DNA of 9,616 bases from Candidatus Omnitrophota bacterium (GCA_903882345.1 CAIRWO010000141.1:1-9616), one strand, 5' to 3'; counted from the first letter of the stretch, positions 1 to 7,117 are shown. The notes: a model not told the origin generated them from the sequence alone. Made by a program: numbers and translations.

Positions 1-821
1 ATACCGTCTGGATGTGGGCATGGAAGTACCGCGAGCCGGTGCTGGATATGTTCGAAATGATCACCGGAAACCGCCAGAATTATGCAATGTTTAAGGTCGG
101 AGGCGTGCGCCGCGATATCAAAGACGAAGATATTCCGGTATTAAAAAAGACCCTGGATGAGTTGGCGCCGGCAATAGACATGTTCCGCGGCGCAGTAATG
201 GATGACCCGGTAATTAAAGCAAGGTTAGTCGGCGCGGGGATTTTGACTAAGGCGCAGGTAATTGACTGGTGCGCTGTGGGCCCCACCGCGCGCGCTTCCG
301 GAGTGAATATCGATGTACGCCGCGATGAGCCTTACGGAGCAATTACTAAACTTGACTGGAACGTGATTGTGGAAAAGGAAGGCGACGTATTCGCTAAGAC
401 AAAGGTGAGGATACTGGAAATGTATGAGTCGATCCGGATCATCCGCCAGTGCCTCGATAATATACCCCGCGGAGAAATCGACGCCGATATTAAAGATGTG
501 CCTGCCGGAGAAGGTATCGGCAGGGTAGAGGCGCCGCGCGGCGAGTGTTTTCATTATGTAAAAACCGACGGCACTAACCGGCCGATCAGGCATAAGATCC
601 GTGCCCCCAGTTTTATGAACGTGGCAACCAATAAAGTTTCTGTTATCGGCAATACGATATCCGACGCCGCGCTTACCCTGGCAGCGGTTGATCCCTGCTA
701 TTGCTGCACCGAAAGGCTGGCGGTAATCAAGAAGCCTGAGGATAAAAAAATAATGAACGGTTGGGATCTGATCAAACTTTGTCAGGAAAAAACAGAGCAG
801 TTGAAAAAGGCAATGCAATGA
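1..821 (+). CDS. Group 4 [NiFe] hydrogenase-type large subunit (MbhL/HycE/NuoD family), 5'-truncated by window
   Basis: This is the C-terminal part of the catalytic large subunit of an energy-converting membrane complex. The frame is open to the window edge, so the first in-frame ATG (position 12) is internal. The early residues, around 'TGNR' and 'KVGGVRRDI', match the NuoD/hydrogenase large-subunit core. The key signal is DPCYCCTER (window residues 227-235 counted from position 12, bases 690-716): the DPCxxC plus Arg pattern carries the C-terminal Ni-Fe cysteine ligands of group 4 hydrogenases, and complex I NuoD lacks it. A 34-residue basic tail follows the Arg. Its place and length resemble the HycE tail removed by a maturation protease, so cleavage after R235 is an inference. 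The N-terminal CxxC motif is outside the window, so a full NiFe site is not proven. The stop overlaps the next start (ATGA, 818-821), implying translational coupling. Confidence 0.9.
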   Translation, partial: TVWMWAWKYREPVLDMFEMITGNRQNYAMFKVGGVRRDIKDEDIPVLKKTLDELAPAIDMFRGAVMDDPVIKARLVGAGILTKAQVIDWCAVGPTARASGVNIDVRRDEPYGAITKLDWNVIVEKEGDVFAKTKVRILEMYESIRIIRQCLDNIPRGEIDADIKDVPAGEGIGRVEAPRGECFHYVKTDGTNRPIRHKIRAPSFMNVATNKVSVIGNTISDAALTLAAVDPCYCCTERLAVIKKPEDKKIMNGWDLIKLCQEKTEQLKKAMQ

Positions 822-2485
822 ATAAATTTTACCCCTGGTTTAGATCAGATAACCTTAACGGTTTTATCGGCTTAGCCATCGGCCTATTCGCTGTCCTGAC
901 TTTGCTCTATTCGGTTAAGTTTATGGCAGGGCATCGCCGGCTGATTGAATATTACGCCTGCATTGTATTAACCGCAGTTGCCTCGTTGTTAGTGATTTTT
1001 TCCAATCATTTGATCATACTTTTAGCCAGCTGGGGGTTTCTCGGTTTAACGCTTTATCTTTTGATCAACATGGGCGATGATAAGGCAAGCGCAGCCGCGA
1101 AAAAGGCATTAATCATTGTCGGCGGCACGGATGCGTTAATGCTCTTAGGCATAGGCATAATTTATTATCTTACCGGCACGTTCCAGATGGACAAGATAAA
1201 AATTTCCCTGTCCTCCAACGGGTTTCTCCTGCCCCTCTGCGCTTACCTGTGTATTGCCGTGGCCTGTTTTGCCAAGGCCGGGGCAATGCCTTTTCATTCC
1301 TGGATCCCCGATTGCGCCCAAAGCGCGCCTGTGCCCGTGGTCGCATACCTGCCGGCTTCTTTGGATAAATTACTGGGGATCTATTTATTGGCAAGGATCT
1401 CCCTGGATTTATTTGTGATCAATAACGCCATCATCAGCATTATCCTGATGCTTAGCGGCGCCTTTACGATCATCGCGGCAGTAATGATGGCCTTAGTCCA
1501 GCATAATATGAAGCGGCTGATGGGCTACCATGCGGTTTCCCAGGTGGGTTATATGATTTTAGGTATCGGCACGGCAAACCCGATAGGAATTGCCGGCGGC
1601 ATATTCCATATGCTTAACAATGCTGTTTATAAATCCTGTCTCTTTTTTAGCGGCGGCAATGTAGAATACCGCGCAAATTCGTCAGAACTTGATCAGCTGG
1701 GCGGCTTGGCCCGGGTAATGCCGCTTACCTATATCTCTTGCCTGATTGCCAGCCTTTCGATTTCCGGGGTGCCGCCTTTTAACGGCTTTGTTTCTAAATG
1801 GATGGTGTATCAGGGGATCATTAACAATTGGCAAATGGCAGAAAACAGATGGCAGATGATCGTACCGATACTTTGTTTAATCGCAGCAATGTTTGGCTCC
1901 GGCCTTACCCTTGCCAGTTTCATGAAGTTGATCCATGCGGTATTTCTCGGCCAGCCGCAGGCTAAGCAACGCGCCAACCTAAAAGAAGTGGCCTGGCAAA
2001 TGTGGGTTCCCTGTATAACGCTGGCGATTATTTGTGTTGTTTTCGGCGTCTTTGCCAATCAACTCCCGCTTAAATATTTCATTCTTCCGGCTGTGGCCGG
2101 TGTGGGCTTCTCCGGAGCCTGGTATGCGGGATTCTCTACCTTGCTTATCATCATCGGCTTGGCGTTGGGGCTGTTCATCTTTAAATTCTCCAAAGAGAAA
2201 CTTAACCTGCGCCAGGACCGGGCATTTATCGGAGGAGAGGATATGGATTTAAGAATACATCCGGTCACGGGAACGGAATTTTACAATACGGTCAGCGAAT
2301 TCGGCGCCCTGAAGAAAATCTATAGCCGCGCCGAAGCAGGTTTTTTTGACATCTATGAGCAGGGAAAGAAACTTATTAGCGCAGCCGGTAAAGTGTTCCA
2401 GTATCTGCACAATGGGATTCTGCCGACTTACCTGGTCTGGATGCTCCTGGGGATGCTCGGCATATTTTTTATATTATTAAGATAA
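818..2485 (+). CDS. NuoL/MbxH'-like proton-translocating antiporter subunit with lateral-helix tail (555 aa)
   Basis: Polytopic membrane protein of the NuoL/M/N-MrpA/D family. The ATG at 818 is chosen because it overlaps the preceding stop (ATGA) and has AAAAGG seven bases upstream; a TTG at 761 would bury 19 unlikely residues in the previous gene. Visible channel residues are K153 (KAGAMPFHSWIPD), K184 in the next helix, H264, K272, and K327 (GFVSK). Two oddities are seen. The protein starts about 70 residues later than MrpD, relative to the TM5 motif, so helices TM1-2 appear to be missing. The TM5 glutamate of the usual W-E-x-x-G motif is replaced by glycine (SWGFLGL, G73). After a helix at about 434-456 come a polar segment, an amphipathic stretch (about 497-532) and a final membrane helix. 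This matches the NuoL lateral helix and anchor, the part encoded separately as MbhI in Mbh. It probably conducts H+ or couples the Mrp block to the redox arm. Confidence 0.85.
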   Translation: MNKFYPWFRSDNLNGFIGLAIGLFAVLTLLYSVKFMAGHRRLIEYYACIVLTAVASLLVIFSNHLIILLASWGFLGLTLYLLINMGDDKASAAAKKALIIVGGTDALMLLGIGIIYYLTGTFQMDKIKISLSSNGFLLPLCAYLCIAVACFAKAGAMPFHSWIPDCAQSAPVPVVAYLPASLDKLLGIYLLARISLDLFVINNAIISIILMLSGAFTIIAAVMMALVQHNMKRLMGYHAVSQVGYMILGIGTANPIGIAGGIFHMLNNAVYKSCLFFSGGNVEYRANSSELDQLGGLARVMPLTYISCLIASLSISGVPPFNGFVSKWMVYQGIINNWQMAENRWQMIVPILCLIAAMFGSGLTLASFMKLIHAVFLGQPQAKQRANLKEVAWQMWVPCITLAIICVVFGVFANQLPLKYFILPAVAGVGFSGAWYAGFSTLLIIIGLALGLFIFKFSKEKLNLRQDRAFIGGEDMDLRIHPVTGTEFYNTVSEFGALKKIYSRAEAGFFDIYEQGKKLISAAGKVFQYLHNGILPTYLVWMLLGMLGIFFILLR

Positions 2486-2486
2486 G

Positions 2487-3032
2487 ATGGAACTGCACAT
2501 ACTTTTAATATTTATGATTTTTGCGGCAATCCTCGCTATCGAGGTTAAAGATTTATTATCCAGCGTAATTGCCATGGCTGCCGTGGGTTTTGCGTTATGC
2601 CTGGCGTTTTTGATTTTAAAAGCGCCGGATCTGGCAATCACCCAACTGGTAGTTGAATTGCTGTGTTTAATTATCCTGATCAAGGCGACGATTAAAAAAG
2701 ACCTGCCTTTGGTAATTGAGGGCCGTTGGCTGTTTAATACGGTATCTACTCTGGTATTTATTATCGTCTTCCTTTTCTTTTCTTATATCGCGATGAAAGA
2801 ACTGCCGGTTTTCGGCAATCCGACCATGGGTTTGGTTAGAAGGTATTTATTGGAAGAAGGGGTGAATAAGACCGGCGCAGTAAACATTGTCAGCGCGGTA
2901 ATCCTGGATTTCCGGGCCTATGATACGCTGGGAGAAGTTGCGGTCTTGTTTACTTCGATAATCGGCATTATGGCTATCCTGCGCCGCAAAGGCAGAAAAG
3001 AAATACTTGAAGAAGACACCAATGGAAAATAA
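2487..3032 (+). CDS. Fused MbhD-MbhE-type Mrp subunit (MrpA C-terminal region, DUF4040)
   Basis: A 181-residue membrane protein equivalent to the C-terminal part of MrpA. Residues 1-70 form the MbhD/DUF4040 part, with three hydrophobic segments and the conserved stretch APDLAITQLVVE (D48, E57). Residues about 80-165 form the MbhE-like part, ending in ILDFRAYDTLGE (D141, E150) and a last helix, the hallmark of MrpA C-termini. In the archaeal Mbh complex these are two proteins; here they are one continuous frame, as I recall for MbxD. In Mrp antiporters this region lies between the large antiporter subunits and the small subunits and is thought to contribute to the Na+/H+ path. The ATG follows the previous stop after one base; the upstream Shine-Dalgarno sequence is poor, so translation is probably coupled. 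The end overlaps the next start by 11 bases. Confidence 0.85.
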   Translation: MELHILLIFMIFAAILAIEVKDLLSSVIAMAAVGFALCLAFLILKAPDLAITQLVVELLCLIILIKATIKKDLPLVIEGRWLFNTVSTLVFIIVFLFFSYIAMKELPVFGNPTMGLVRRYLLEEGVNKTGAVNIVSAVILDFRAYDTLGEVAVLFTSIIGIMAILRRKGRKEILEEDTNGK

Positions 3033-3468
3033 CAAAAGCGGCATGACCTTATTTGTGAAAACCTCCAGCCGCCTGGTAGCGGTTCTAGGTTTGATCTTCG
3101 GCATGCATATTATCCTGCATGGCCATCTTGCCCCGGGCGGCGGGTTTGCCGGAGGGGTAATCATCGCGCTTTCCTTTGTACTTTTGATCCTTGCCTTCGG
3201 CAAAGACGCGGCATTGAGCAAGCTTTCCTTAAAACTGGCTTCCAATTTGGAAAATGTGGGGGCGTTATTATTTTTGATCATCGGGTTGTTGGGTTTCTCG
3301 GGCGGGGCATTCTTTTTGAATGTCCTGGTTAAAGGAAGCCCGTTCAGGTTATTCAGCGCCGGCACCATCCCGTTAAATAATGTCGTGATTGGTTTAAAAG
3401 TGGGAGTAGGATTATTTGTTATTTTTCTTACACTGGTAATTTTGGAAAAGTCAAAAAAAGAGCAATAA
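3022..3468 (+). CDS. MrpB/MnhB-type (MbhF) subunit of Mrp-like module
   Basis: A 148-residue membrane protein of the MnhB family. The signature is HGHLAPGGGFAGG (residues 33-45), the glycine-rich loop after the first helix. A second conserved block near residues 113-130 (AGTIPLNNVVIGLKVGVGL) precedes the last helix. Four hydrophobic segments are visible at about 15-32, 43-60, 77-101 and 119-141. I use the ATG at 3022, preceded by a purine-rich GAAGAAG, instead of the TTG at 3007, which would add five residues and lengthen the overlap with the preceding gene from 11 to 26 bases. In Mrp antiporters MrpB sits in the small-subunit cluster beside MrpA-C and MrpC; the gene order here (DE, B, C, D) keeps that adjacency. 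Confidence 0.9.
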   Translation: MENNKSGMTLFVKTSSRLVAVLGLIFGMHIILHGHLAPGGGFAGGVIIALSFVLLILAFGKDAALSKLSLKLASNLENVGALLFLIIGLLGFSGGAFFLNVLVKGSPFRLFSAGTIPLNNVVIGLKVGVGLFVIFLTLVILEKSKKEQ

Positions 3469-3469
3469 A

Positions 3470-3808
3470 ATGAGCACTTATTTATTGTGTCTGGTATTAT
3501 TTTGCATCGGCCTTTACGGCCTGCTGCGCAAGCGCAACTTAGTAAAGATAATTGTCGGCCTGGCGATTATGGGCTATTCGGTAAACCTGTTTTTTGTCCT
3601 CTTGGGTTACCGCCTGCACGGCCGCGCGCCGATAGACGCCCCGGATCAGGTCATCGAGAACATGGTTGACCCTTTGCCGCAGGCTGTGGTGCTTACTTCG
3701 ATTGTTATCGGGTTAGGGGTTATGGCACTCTTGATCTCCCTGGCGATCAGGATTTATGAAAAACACGGAACGCTGGATATTACCAAGATAAGGAAGCTTA
3801 AAGGTTAA
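3470..3808 (+). CDS. MrpC/MnhC (NuoK-like, MbhG) subunit
   Basis: A 112-residue protein of the MrpC/NuoK family with three membrane helices (about 3-18, 25-46, 70-95). The diagnostic MrpC motif DPLPQAVVLTSIVIG is at residues 67-81, and GLAIMGYSVNLFFV (30-43) matches the NuoK/MrpC second helix. In Mrp and Mbh complexes this subunit packs against MrpD and helps form the ion path. Length is normal for the family. The ATG follows the previous stop by one base and the stop precedes mrpD by one base, so the gene is locked into the operon. There is no strong Shine-Dalgarno sequence, which suggests translational coupling. Confidence 0.93.
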   Translation: MSTYLLCLVLFCIGLYGLLRKRNLVKIIVGLAIMGYSVNLFFVLLGYRLHGRAPIDAPDQVIENMVDPLPQAVVLTSIVIGLGVMALLISLAIRIYEKHGTLDITKIRKLKG

Positions 3809-3809
3809 T

Positions 3810-5318
3810 ATGCTGAAGGCAAATATCATTCCCCTATTCGTGATTATCCCCCTTTTAAGCGCTTTCCTTATTTCGCTTTTGGGAAAGTATTTAAAACGCC
3901 AATTTATTTATGTGTTTTCAAACATATCCTGTTTTCTGCTTTTATATTTTTCTTTCTATGGCTTAAATATGCTGCGTAGTTGCGGCAGTAATATTTTTGT
4001 CTATAAGATCGGCGGCTGGGCTCCGCCGTTTGGGATCTGCCTGGTCTTTGACGGGCTCGCCGGTTTTATGCTCGTGATCGTGAATCTCATCGCTTTCATT
4101 GTCAATATTTATTCGCTCAATTACATCGAAAAATATACGGATAAACCTAAATTCTTTACCCTAGTCTTCCTGATGCTCACAGGGATGAACGGGTTAATCG
4201 TCACCGGTGATCTGTTTAACCTTTACATTTTTCTGGAAGTTGCCTCTCTGTCAAGCTATGCCCTGGTTGCATTTGGCACGGACAGCGAAGATCTCGAGGC
4301 GTCGTTTAAATACGCGATTATGGGCTCACTGGCATCGATATTTGTATTCCTGGGGATCGCTATTTTATACGGCTTTACCTCCACTTTAAATATGGCGGAT
4401 ATGGCAATGATCATCGCGGAAAAAACCGGCAGCCGGATTATTCCTTTCGTAAGCGTGCTTTTTATTGTCGGTTTTGGCACTAAGGCGGCACTGATGCCTG
4501 TTCATGCCTGGTTGCCAGACGCGCACCCTGCAGCACCGGCATCGATTTCCGCGATGCTTTCCGGTGTGTTAATTAAGACCCTCGGTATTTATGCTTTAGC
4601 GCGGATTTTATTTAACGTTATCGGCATCTCTAGCGCCATTTCTTCGATATTAGTGTTTTTAGGCGCGCTTTCCCTGTCCGTAGCCGTGCTTTTGGCATTC
4701 GCCCAAACCGACCTAAAAAGGCTGTTAGCTTACAGCTCGATAAGCCAGGTTGGTTATATAATTTTAGGTATCGGCTTAGCCACGCCGCTAGGGATACTTG
4801 GCGCGTTGTTCCATTTATTTAACCACTCGGCAATTAAATCCTTGCTTTTTTTAAATGCCGGGGCAATTGATTACGCCGCCGGAACGCGCGATTTGCGGGA
4901 GATGTCCGGCCTGAAAGAAAAAATGCCGGTGACTGCTAATACCAGCCTTGCTGCTTCGCTGTCTGTGGCGGGGATCCCGCCATTTGCGGGTTTTTTCAGC
5001 AAACTGATCATTATTTTTGCCTGTATAGAGAAAGGTTATATTGGTTACGCCTTTATCGCCGTGATCGGCTCTATCCTTACTTTGGCGACATTTATGAAGA
5101 TGCAAAAGCTTGCCTTCTTCGGTAAATTAAATGAAAAATACAATTATCTCAAGGAAGTGCCGTTAGCAATGAAGTTATCCATGGTGGTTCTTGCCGTTAT
5201 CTGCGTTTGCGGCGGGCTGCTGCTTTTGCCGCGATGGAATTTTTTTCTTAGCGATGCAGCCAATGTATTACTGGAAGGCAGCCATTACGCAGTCAAGGTT
5301 TTTGAGGCGGTAAAATAA
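3810..5318 (+). CDS. MrpD/MnhD-type (MbhH) antiporter subunit
   Basis: A 502-residue member of the proton-conducting antiporter family with about 14 membrane helices. Unlike the related protein encoded at 818-2485, it has the full set of recognisable functional residues: E143 in TM5 (NLYIFLEVASL), K225 in TM7 (GTKAALMPVHAWLPDAHPAA), K256 in TM8 (GVLIKTLGIYALARI), histidines 334 and 339 with K343 in the central helices, and K398 in TM12 (FFSKL). The combination HAWLPDAHPAAPASISAMLSG is typical of MrpD rather than NuoM. Length is normal. It is the main H+ (or Na+/H+) translocating unit of the Mrp module and is expected to be coupled to ferredoxin oxidation by the NiFe arm. One-base spacings to both neighbours place it mid-operon. 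Confidence 0.93.
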   Translation: MLKANIIPLFVIIPLLSAFLISLLGKYLKRQFIYVFSNISCFLLLYFSFYGLNMLRSCGSNIFVYKIGGWAPPFGICLVFDGLAGFMLVIVNLIAFIVNIYSLNYIEKYTDKPKFFTLVFLMLTGMNGLIVTGDLFNLYIFLEVASLSSYALVAFGTDSEDLEASFKYAIMGSLASIFVFLGIAILYGFTSTLNMADMAMIIAEKTGSRIIPFVSVLFIVGFGTKAALMPVHAWLPDAHPAAPASISAMLSGVLIKTLGIYALARILFNVIGISSAISSILVFLGALSLSVAVLLAFAQTDLKRLLAYSSISQVGYIILGIGLATPLGILGALFHLFNHSAIKSLLFLNAGAIDYAAGTRDLREMSGLKEKMPVTANTSLAASLSVAGIPPFAGFFSKLIIIFACIEKGYIGYAFIAVIGSILTLATFMKMQKLAFFGKLNEKYNYLKEVPLAMKLSMVVLAVICVCGGLLLLPRWNFFLSDAANVLLEGSHYAVKVFEAVK

Positions 5319-5319
5319 A

Positions 5320-5811
5320 ATGAAGACCAAAATTACATTATTTATTATCAGTTTTATGATCTGGATGCTTTTAGACTGGCCTCTGGATATCCAGCATGCC
5401 CTGATAGGCTTACTGGTGGCGGGGGTGGTGATTTTTTTAACCAGGGATATCTTCACCCAGTCTTTGCGCTGGGGGCCTATCCGTACTTTCCTGGGGTTAG
5501 GGGCTTGTATCCCGTTTTTCTTTTGGGAATGTTTAAAGACTAACGTTGATTTTATTTTAAGGCTGCTGCATCCGAAATTACCGGTCAATCCTGCGATCGT
5601 AAAGGTTAAAACTACGCTTAAGACAGACATCGGCCTTACCTTTTTGGCGAATTTGCTTATGCTCTCATCGCGCGGAATCTGTATTGATATTGCACCGGAG
5701 AAAGATATGCTTTATCTCCACTGGATCGATATTAAACCCGGAGATCACCAGGCAGCTGCCCAGTCAACCGTGGATAAATTTGAAAAGAAATTAAAAATGG
5801 TATTTGACTAA
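5320..5811 (+). CDS. MrpE/MnhE-type (MbhA) subunit
   Basis: A 163-residue MrpE-family protein. Two hydrophobic segments lie near the N-terminus (about 5-19 and 25-41) and a third at about 55-70. A soluble C-terminal domain follows, with the family pattern HPKLPVNPAIVKVKT (84-98), a 'LANLLML' stretch (109-115) and LYLHWIDI (131-138). The TPGT-like element usual in MrpE is here SSRG (116-119), a small departure. MrpE is a structural small subunit with a cytoplasmic domain and is needed for Mrp assembly. Here it begins the E-F-G block, which sits at the front of the Pyrococcus mbh operon (mbhABC) but is placed after mrpD in this window. Confidence 0.9.
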   Translation: MKTKITLFIISFMIWMLLDWPLDIQHALIGLLVAGVVIFLTRDIFTQSLRWGPIRTFLGLGACIPFFFWECLKTNVDFILRLLHPKLPVNPAIVKVKTTLKTDIGLTFLANLLMLSSRGICIDIAPEKDMLYLHWIDIKPGDHQAAAQSTVDKFEKKLKMVFD

Positions 5812-5813
5812 AG

Positions 5814-6179
5814 ATGAAACTTAAATATTTACGCTGGTCTGCGGCGGTTTTGTCGCTGATTTTGGTACTCTTATTTATAAATATTTATCCGATCCCGTCT
5901 TTACTCGGTTGGCAGTCGTCGTTTTTGGCGCGTTGTTTTTTCATCCTGATGATCTGCTTTGCGATTTGCTTATTGAGGATTGTCTTAGGCCCGACCTCGG
6001 TAGACCGGGCGGTAGTGATTAATGCGCTGGGAATCCTGATCGTGGGTTTTTGTGCGATTTTAAGCATACCTACAGGAAGAGATTGGTACCTGGATATTGC
6101 CATTGCCTGGGCCTTGCAGAGTTTTATCGGGGCATTAGCTATAGCCAAATACCTGGAAGGAAAAGGATTAGATGAGTGA
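5814..6179 (+). CDS. MrpF/MnhF-type (MbhB) subunit with extra N-terminal helix
   Basis: A 121-residue protein. Residues 40-117 are a normal MrpF: RIVLGPTSVDRAVVINALG (55-73, with D64-R65) and WYLDIAIAWALQSFIGALAIAKYLE (91-115, with D94). MrpF proteins usually begin almost at the helix before RxxxGP, at about 85-95 residues total. Here about 30 additional residues include a further hydrophobic helix (9-24), so four helices rather than three are predicted. No in-frame ATG lies between the first codon and the MrpF core apart from M46, which would cut into the conserved helix, so the longer form is favoured. MrpF is a small membrane subunit of the Mrp E-F-G cluster. The end overlaps mrpG by 8 bases. 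Confidence 0.88.
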   Translation: MKLKYLRWSAAVLSLILVLLFINIYPIPSLLGWQSSFLARCFFILMICFAICLLRIVLGPTSVDRAVVINALGILIVGFCAILSIPTGRDWYLDIAIAWALQSFIGALAIAKYLEGKGLDE

Positions 6180-6480
6180 AATTATCGGTACGATTTTTAT
6201 TGTTATCGGCCTGGTGTTTGATATTGCCGGCTGCATCGGCTTGATCCGCCTGCCGGATGTATATAACCGGCTTCAGGCAACTACCAAAAGCATTACCTTG
6301 GGGACTTGCAGTATCCTCCTGGGGGCATTTATTATCAAAGGATTTACCGGTATCGGAGTAAAATCCCTATTATGCATTATGCTTTTGTTGCTTACTGCGC
6401 CGGCAGCCGCGCACGCGCTCTCCCGCGCCGCCGATATTTCAAAAATTAAAGCCTGGGAAAAAAAAGATGCGTTATCCTAA
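6172..6480 (+). CDS. MrpG/MnhG-type (MbhC) subunit
   Basis: A 102-residue protein with the MrpG pattern: three helices (about 4-25, 41-57, 64-83), GLIRLPDVYNRLQATTKSITLG (23-44), and the closing APAAAHALSRAA (76-87). The ATG at 6172 overlaps the previous gene and has AAAAGG just upstream (6161-6166). MrpG is the last of the small Mrp subunits, with a role in assembly and ion transfer. The charged C-terminal tail (WEKKDALS) overlaps the start of the ferredoxin-like gene by 14 bases, joining the ion-pumping block directly to an electron-transfer subunit. Confidence 0.92.
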   Translation: MSEIIGTIFIVIGLVFDIAGCIGLIRLPDVYNRLQATTKSITLGTCSILLGAFIIKGFTGIGVKSLLCIMLLLLTAPAAAHALSRAADISKIKAWEKKDALS

Positions 6481-7075
6481 ATTAAGAGAACTAAAAGAGG
6501 CAATAAGGTCGCTGGTAGGCAAACCCTACACAACGCGGTTTCCTTATCAGCCCCATAAGCCCTACGAAAGATTCCGGGGAAAGCCGGAATTCCATCTCGA
6601 AGATTGTGTCGGTTGCACTGCCTGCTTACAGGTTTGTCCGACCGGCGCAATAACTTTCCAGGACGAGGTTAAAAAAGGCAAGGCAAGGCGGATTTTAAAT
6701 GTGCAATGGGATGTTTGTATTTATTGTGGCCAATGCCAGGCAAATTGCCTGACCGGCAAGGGAATTATTCTTTCCCAGGAATTTGATCTGGCAACTACCG
6801 GTAAAAGAGAAGACCTGCATCAGGCGATCGAAAAAGAACTTGCCCTTTGCGATTGCTGCGGTGAAATTATTATGCCGTTTGACCAGATAAGCTGGGTGGC
6901 GCAGAAATTAGGGCCGTTATGTTTTACCAATGCCTCGGTTTTGCTTTTTTATTTAAGAAACCTATATCTGGCTTGGCTGGAAAAATTTTTGCATAAAGAA
7001 GAAAAAATGCTGCGCTCTGACCGTATTAAGCTTCTTTGTCCGCGTTGCCGCAGACAGGCGGTAATTGCATCTTAA
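6467..7075 (+). CDS. HycF/NuoI-like two-[4Fe-4S] electron-transfer subunit (MbhN role)
   Basis: A 202-residue peripheral subunit that should pass electrons from reduced ferredoxin to the small subunit. Two cluster motifs are visible: C47-x2-C50-x2-C53-x3-C57-P and C84-x2-C87-x2-C90-x3-C94. The proline usual after the last cysteine of the second motif is replaced by leucine. FRGKP just before the first motif and the SQEFDLA stretch after the second closely resemble E. coli HycF. A C-terminal part has C128, C130, C131 and, about 60 residues later, C191-P-R-C194-R-R-Q. HycF/HyfH have a similar late cysteine set, and plain NuoI lacks it. This could bind zinc or another metal. The type supports a hydrogenase rather than an NADH dehydrogenase. 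It is the last gene of the operon. Confidence 0.88.
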   Translation: MRYPKLRELKEAIRSLVGKPYTTRFPYQPHKPYERFRGKPEFHLEDCVGCTACLQVCPTGAITFQDEVKKGKARRILNVQWDVCIYCGQCQANCLTGKGIILSQEFDLATTGKREDLHQAIEKELALCDCCGEIIMPFDQISWVAQKLGPLCFTNASVLLFYLRNLYLAWLEKFLHKEEKMLRSDRIKLLCPRCRRQAVIAS

Positions 7076-7117
7076 TTTCATTTGCATTTTTGCGAATAAG
7101 TATTAGAATAAATGAAA
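7076..7117. repeat. AT-rich inverted repeat around the lipoprotein promoter
   Basis: TTTCATTT (7076-7083) is the exact reverse complement of AAATGAAA (7110-7117), with 26 bases between. It flanks the candidate -35/-10 elements of the next gene and begins right after the hydrogenase operon stop. It could be an operator or a weak hairpin ending the operon transcript; there is no GC-rich stem or U-run, so it does not look like a standard terminator. In AT-rich intergenic DNA an 8-bp match may be chance. Confidence 0.3.
7082..7109 (+). promoter_or_regulatory. Candidate sigma70-type promoter for the lipoprotein gene
   Basis: TTGCAT (7082-7087) and TAGAAT (7104-7109) are separated by 16 bases. The -10 matches consensus at five of six positions, the -35 at only three. 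The predicted transcript would start about 7116, leaving a 39-base leader that contains AGGGGGTGA (7136-7144), a long match to the anti-Shine-Dalgarno sequence, ten bases before the ATG at 7155. Confidence 0.45.

Noticed and set aside
761..817. TTG start extending the antiporter subunit by 19 residues
   Set aside because: The extra residues lie wholly inside the preceding gene and are polar and unlike the family. The ATG at 818 has a ribosome site and the usual ATGA overlap.
225..818. Long antisense reading frame opposite the large-subunit gene
   Set aside because: It is a shadow of a strongly conserved coding frame, has no recognisable domain and no ribosome site; other antisense frames in the operon are the same kind of artefact.
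3007..3021. TTG start for the MrpB subunit
   Set aside because: It adds only five residues and enlarges the overlap. The ATG at 3022 has a purine-rich site and fits the family N-terminus.
818..6480. Free-standing Mrp Na+/H+ antiporter operon
   Set aside because: The block is tightly overlapped at both ends by redox subunits (large subunit and ferredoxin-like), and the first subunit is not a full MrpA.
1..7075. Ordinary NADH dehydrogenase (complex I) operon
   Set aside because: The large subunit has DPCxxC, the iron-sulfur subunit is HycF-like, and a full set of Mrp B-G subunits is present; no NADH-binding subunit is seen.
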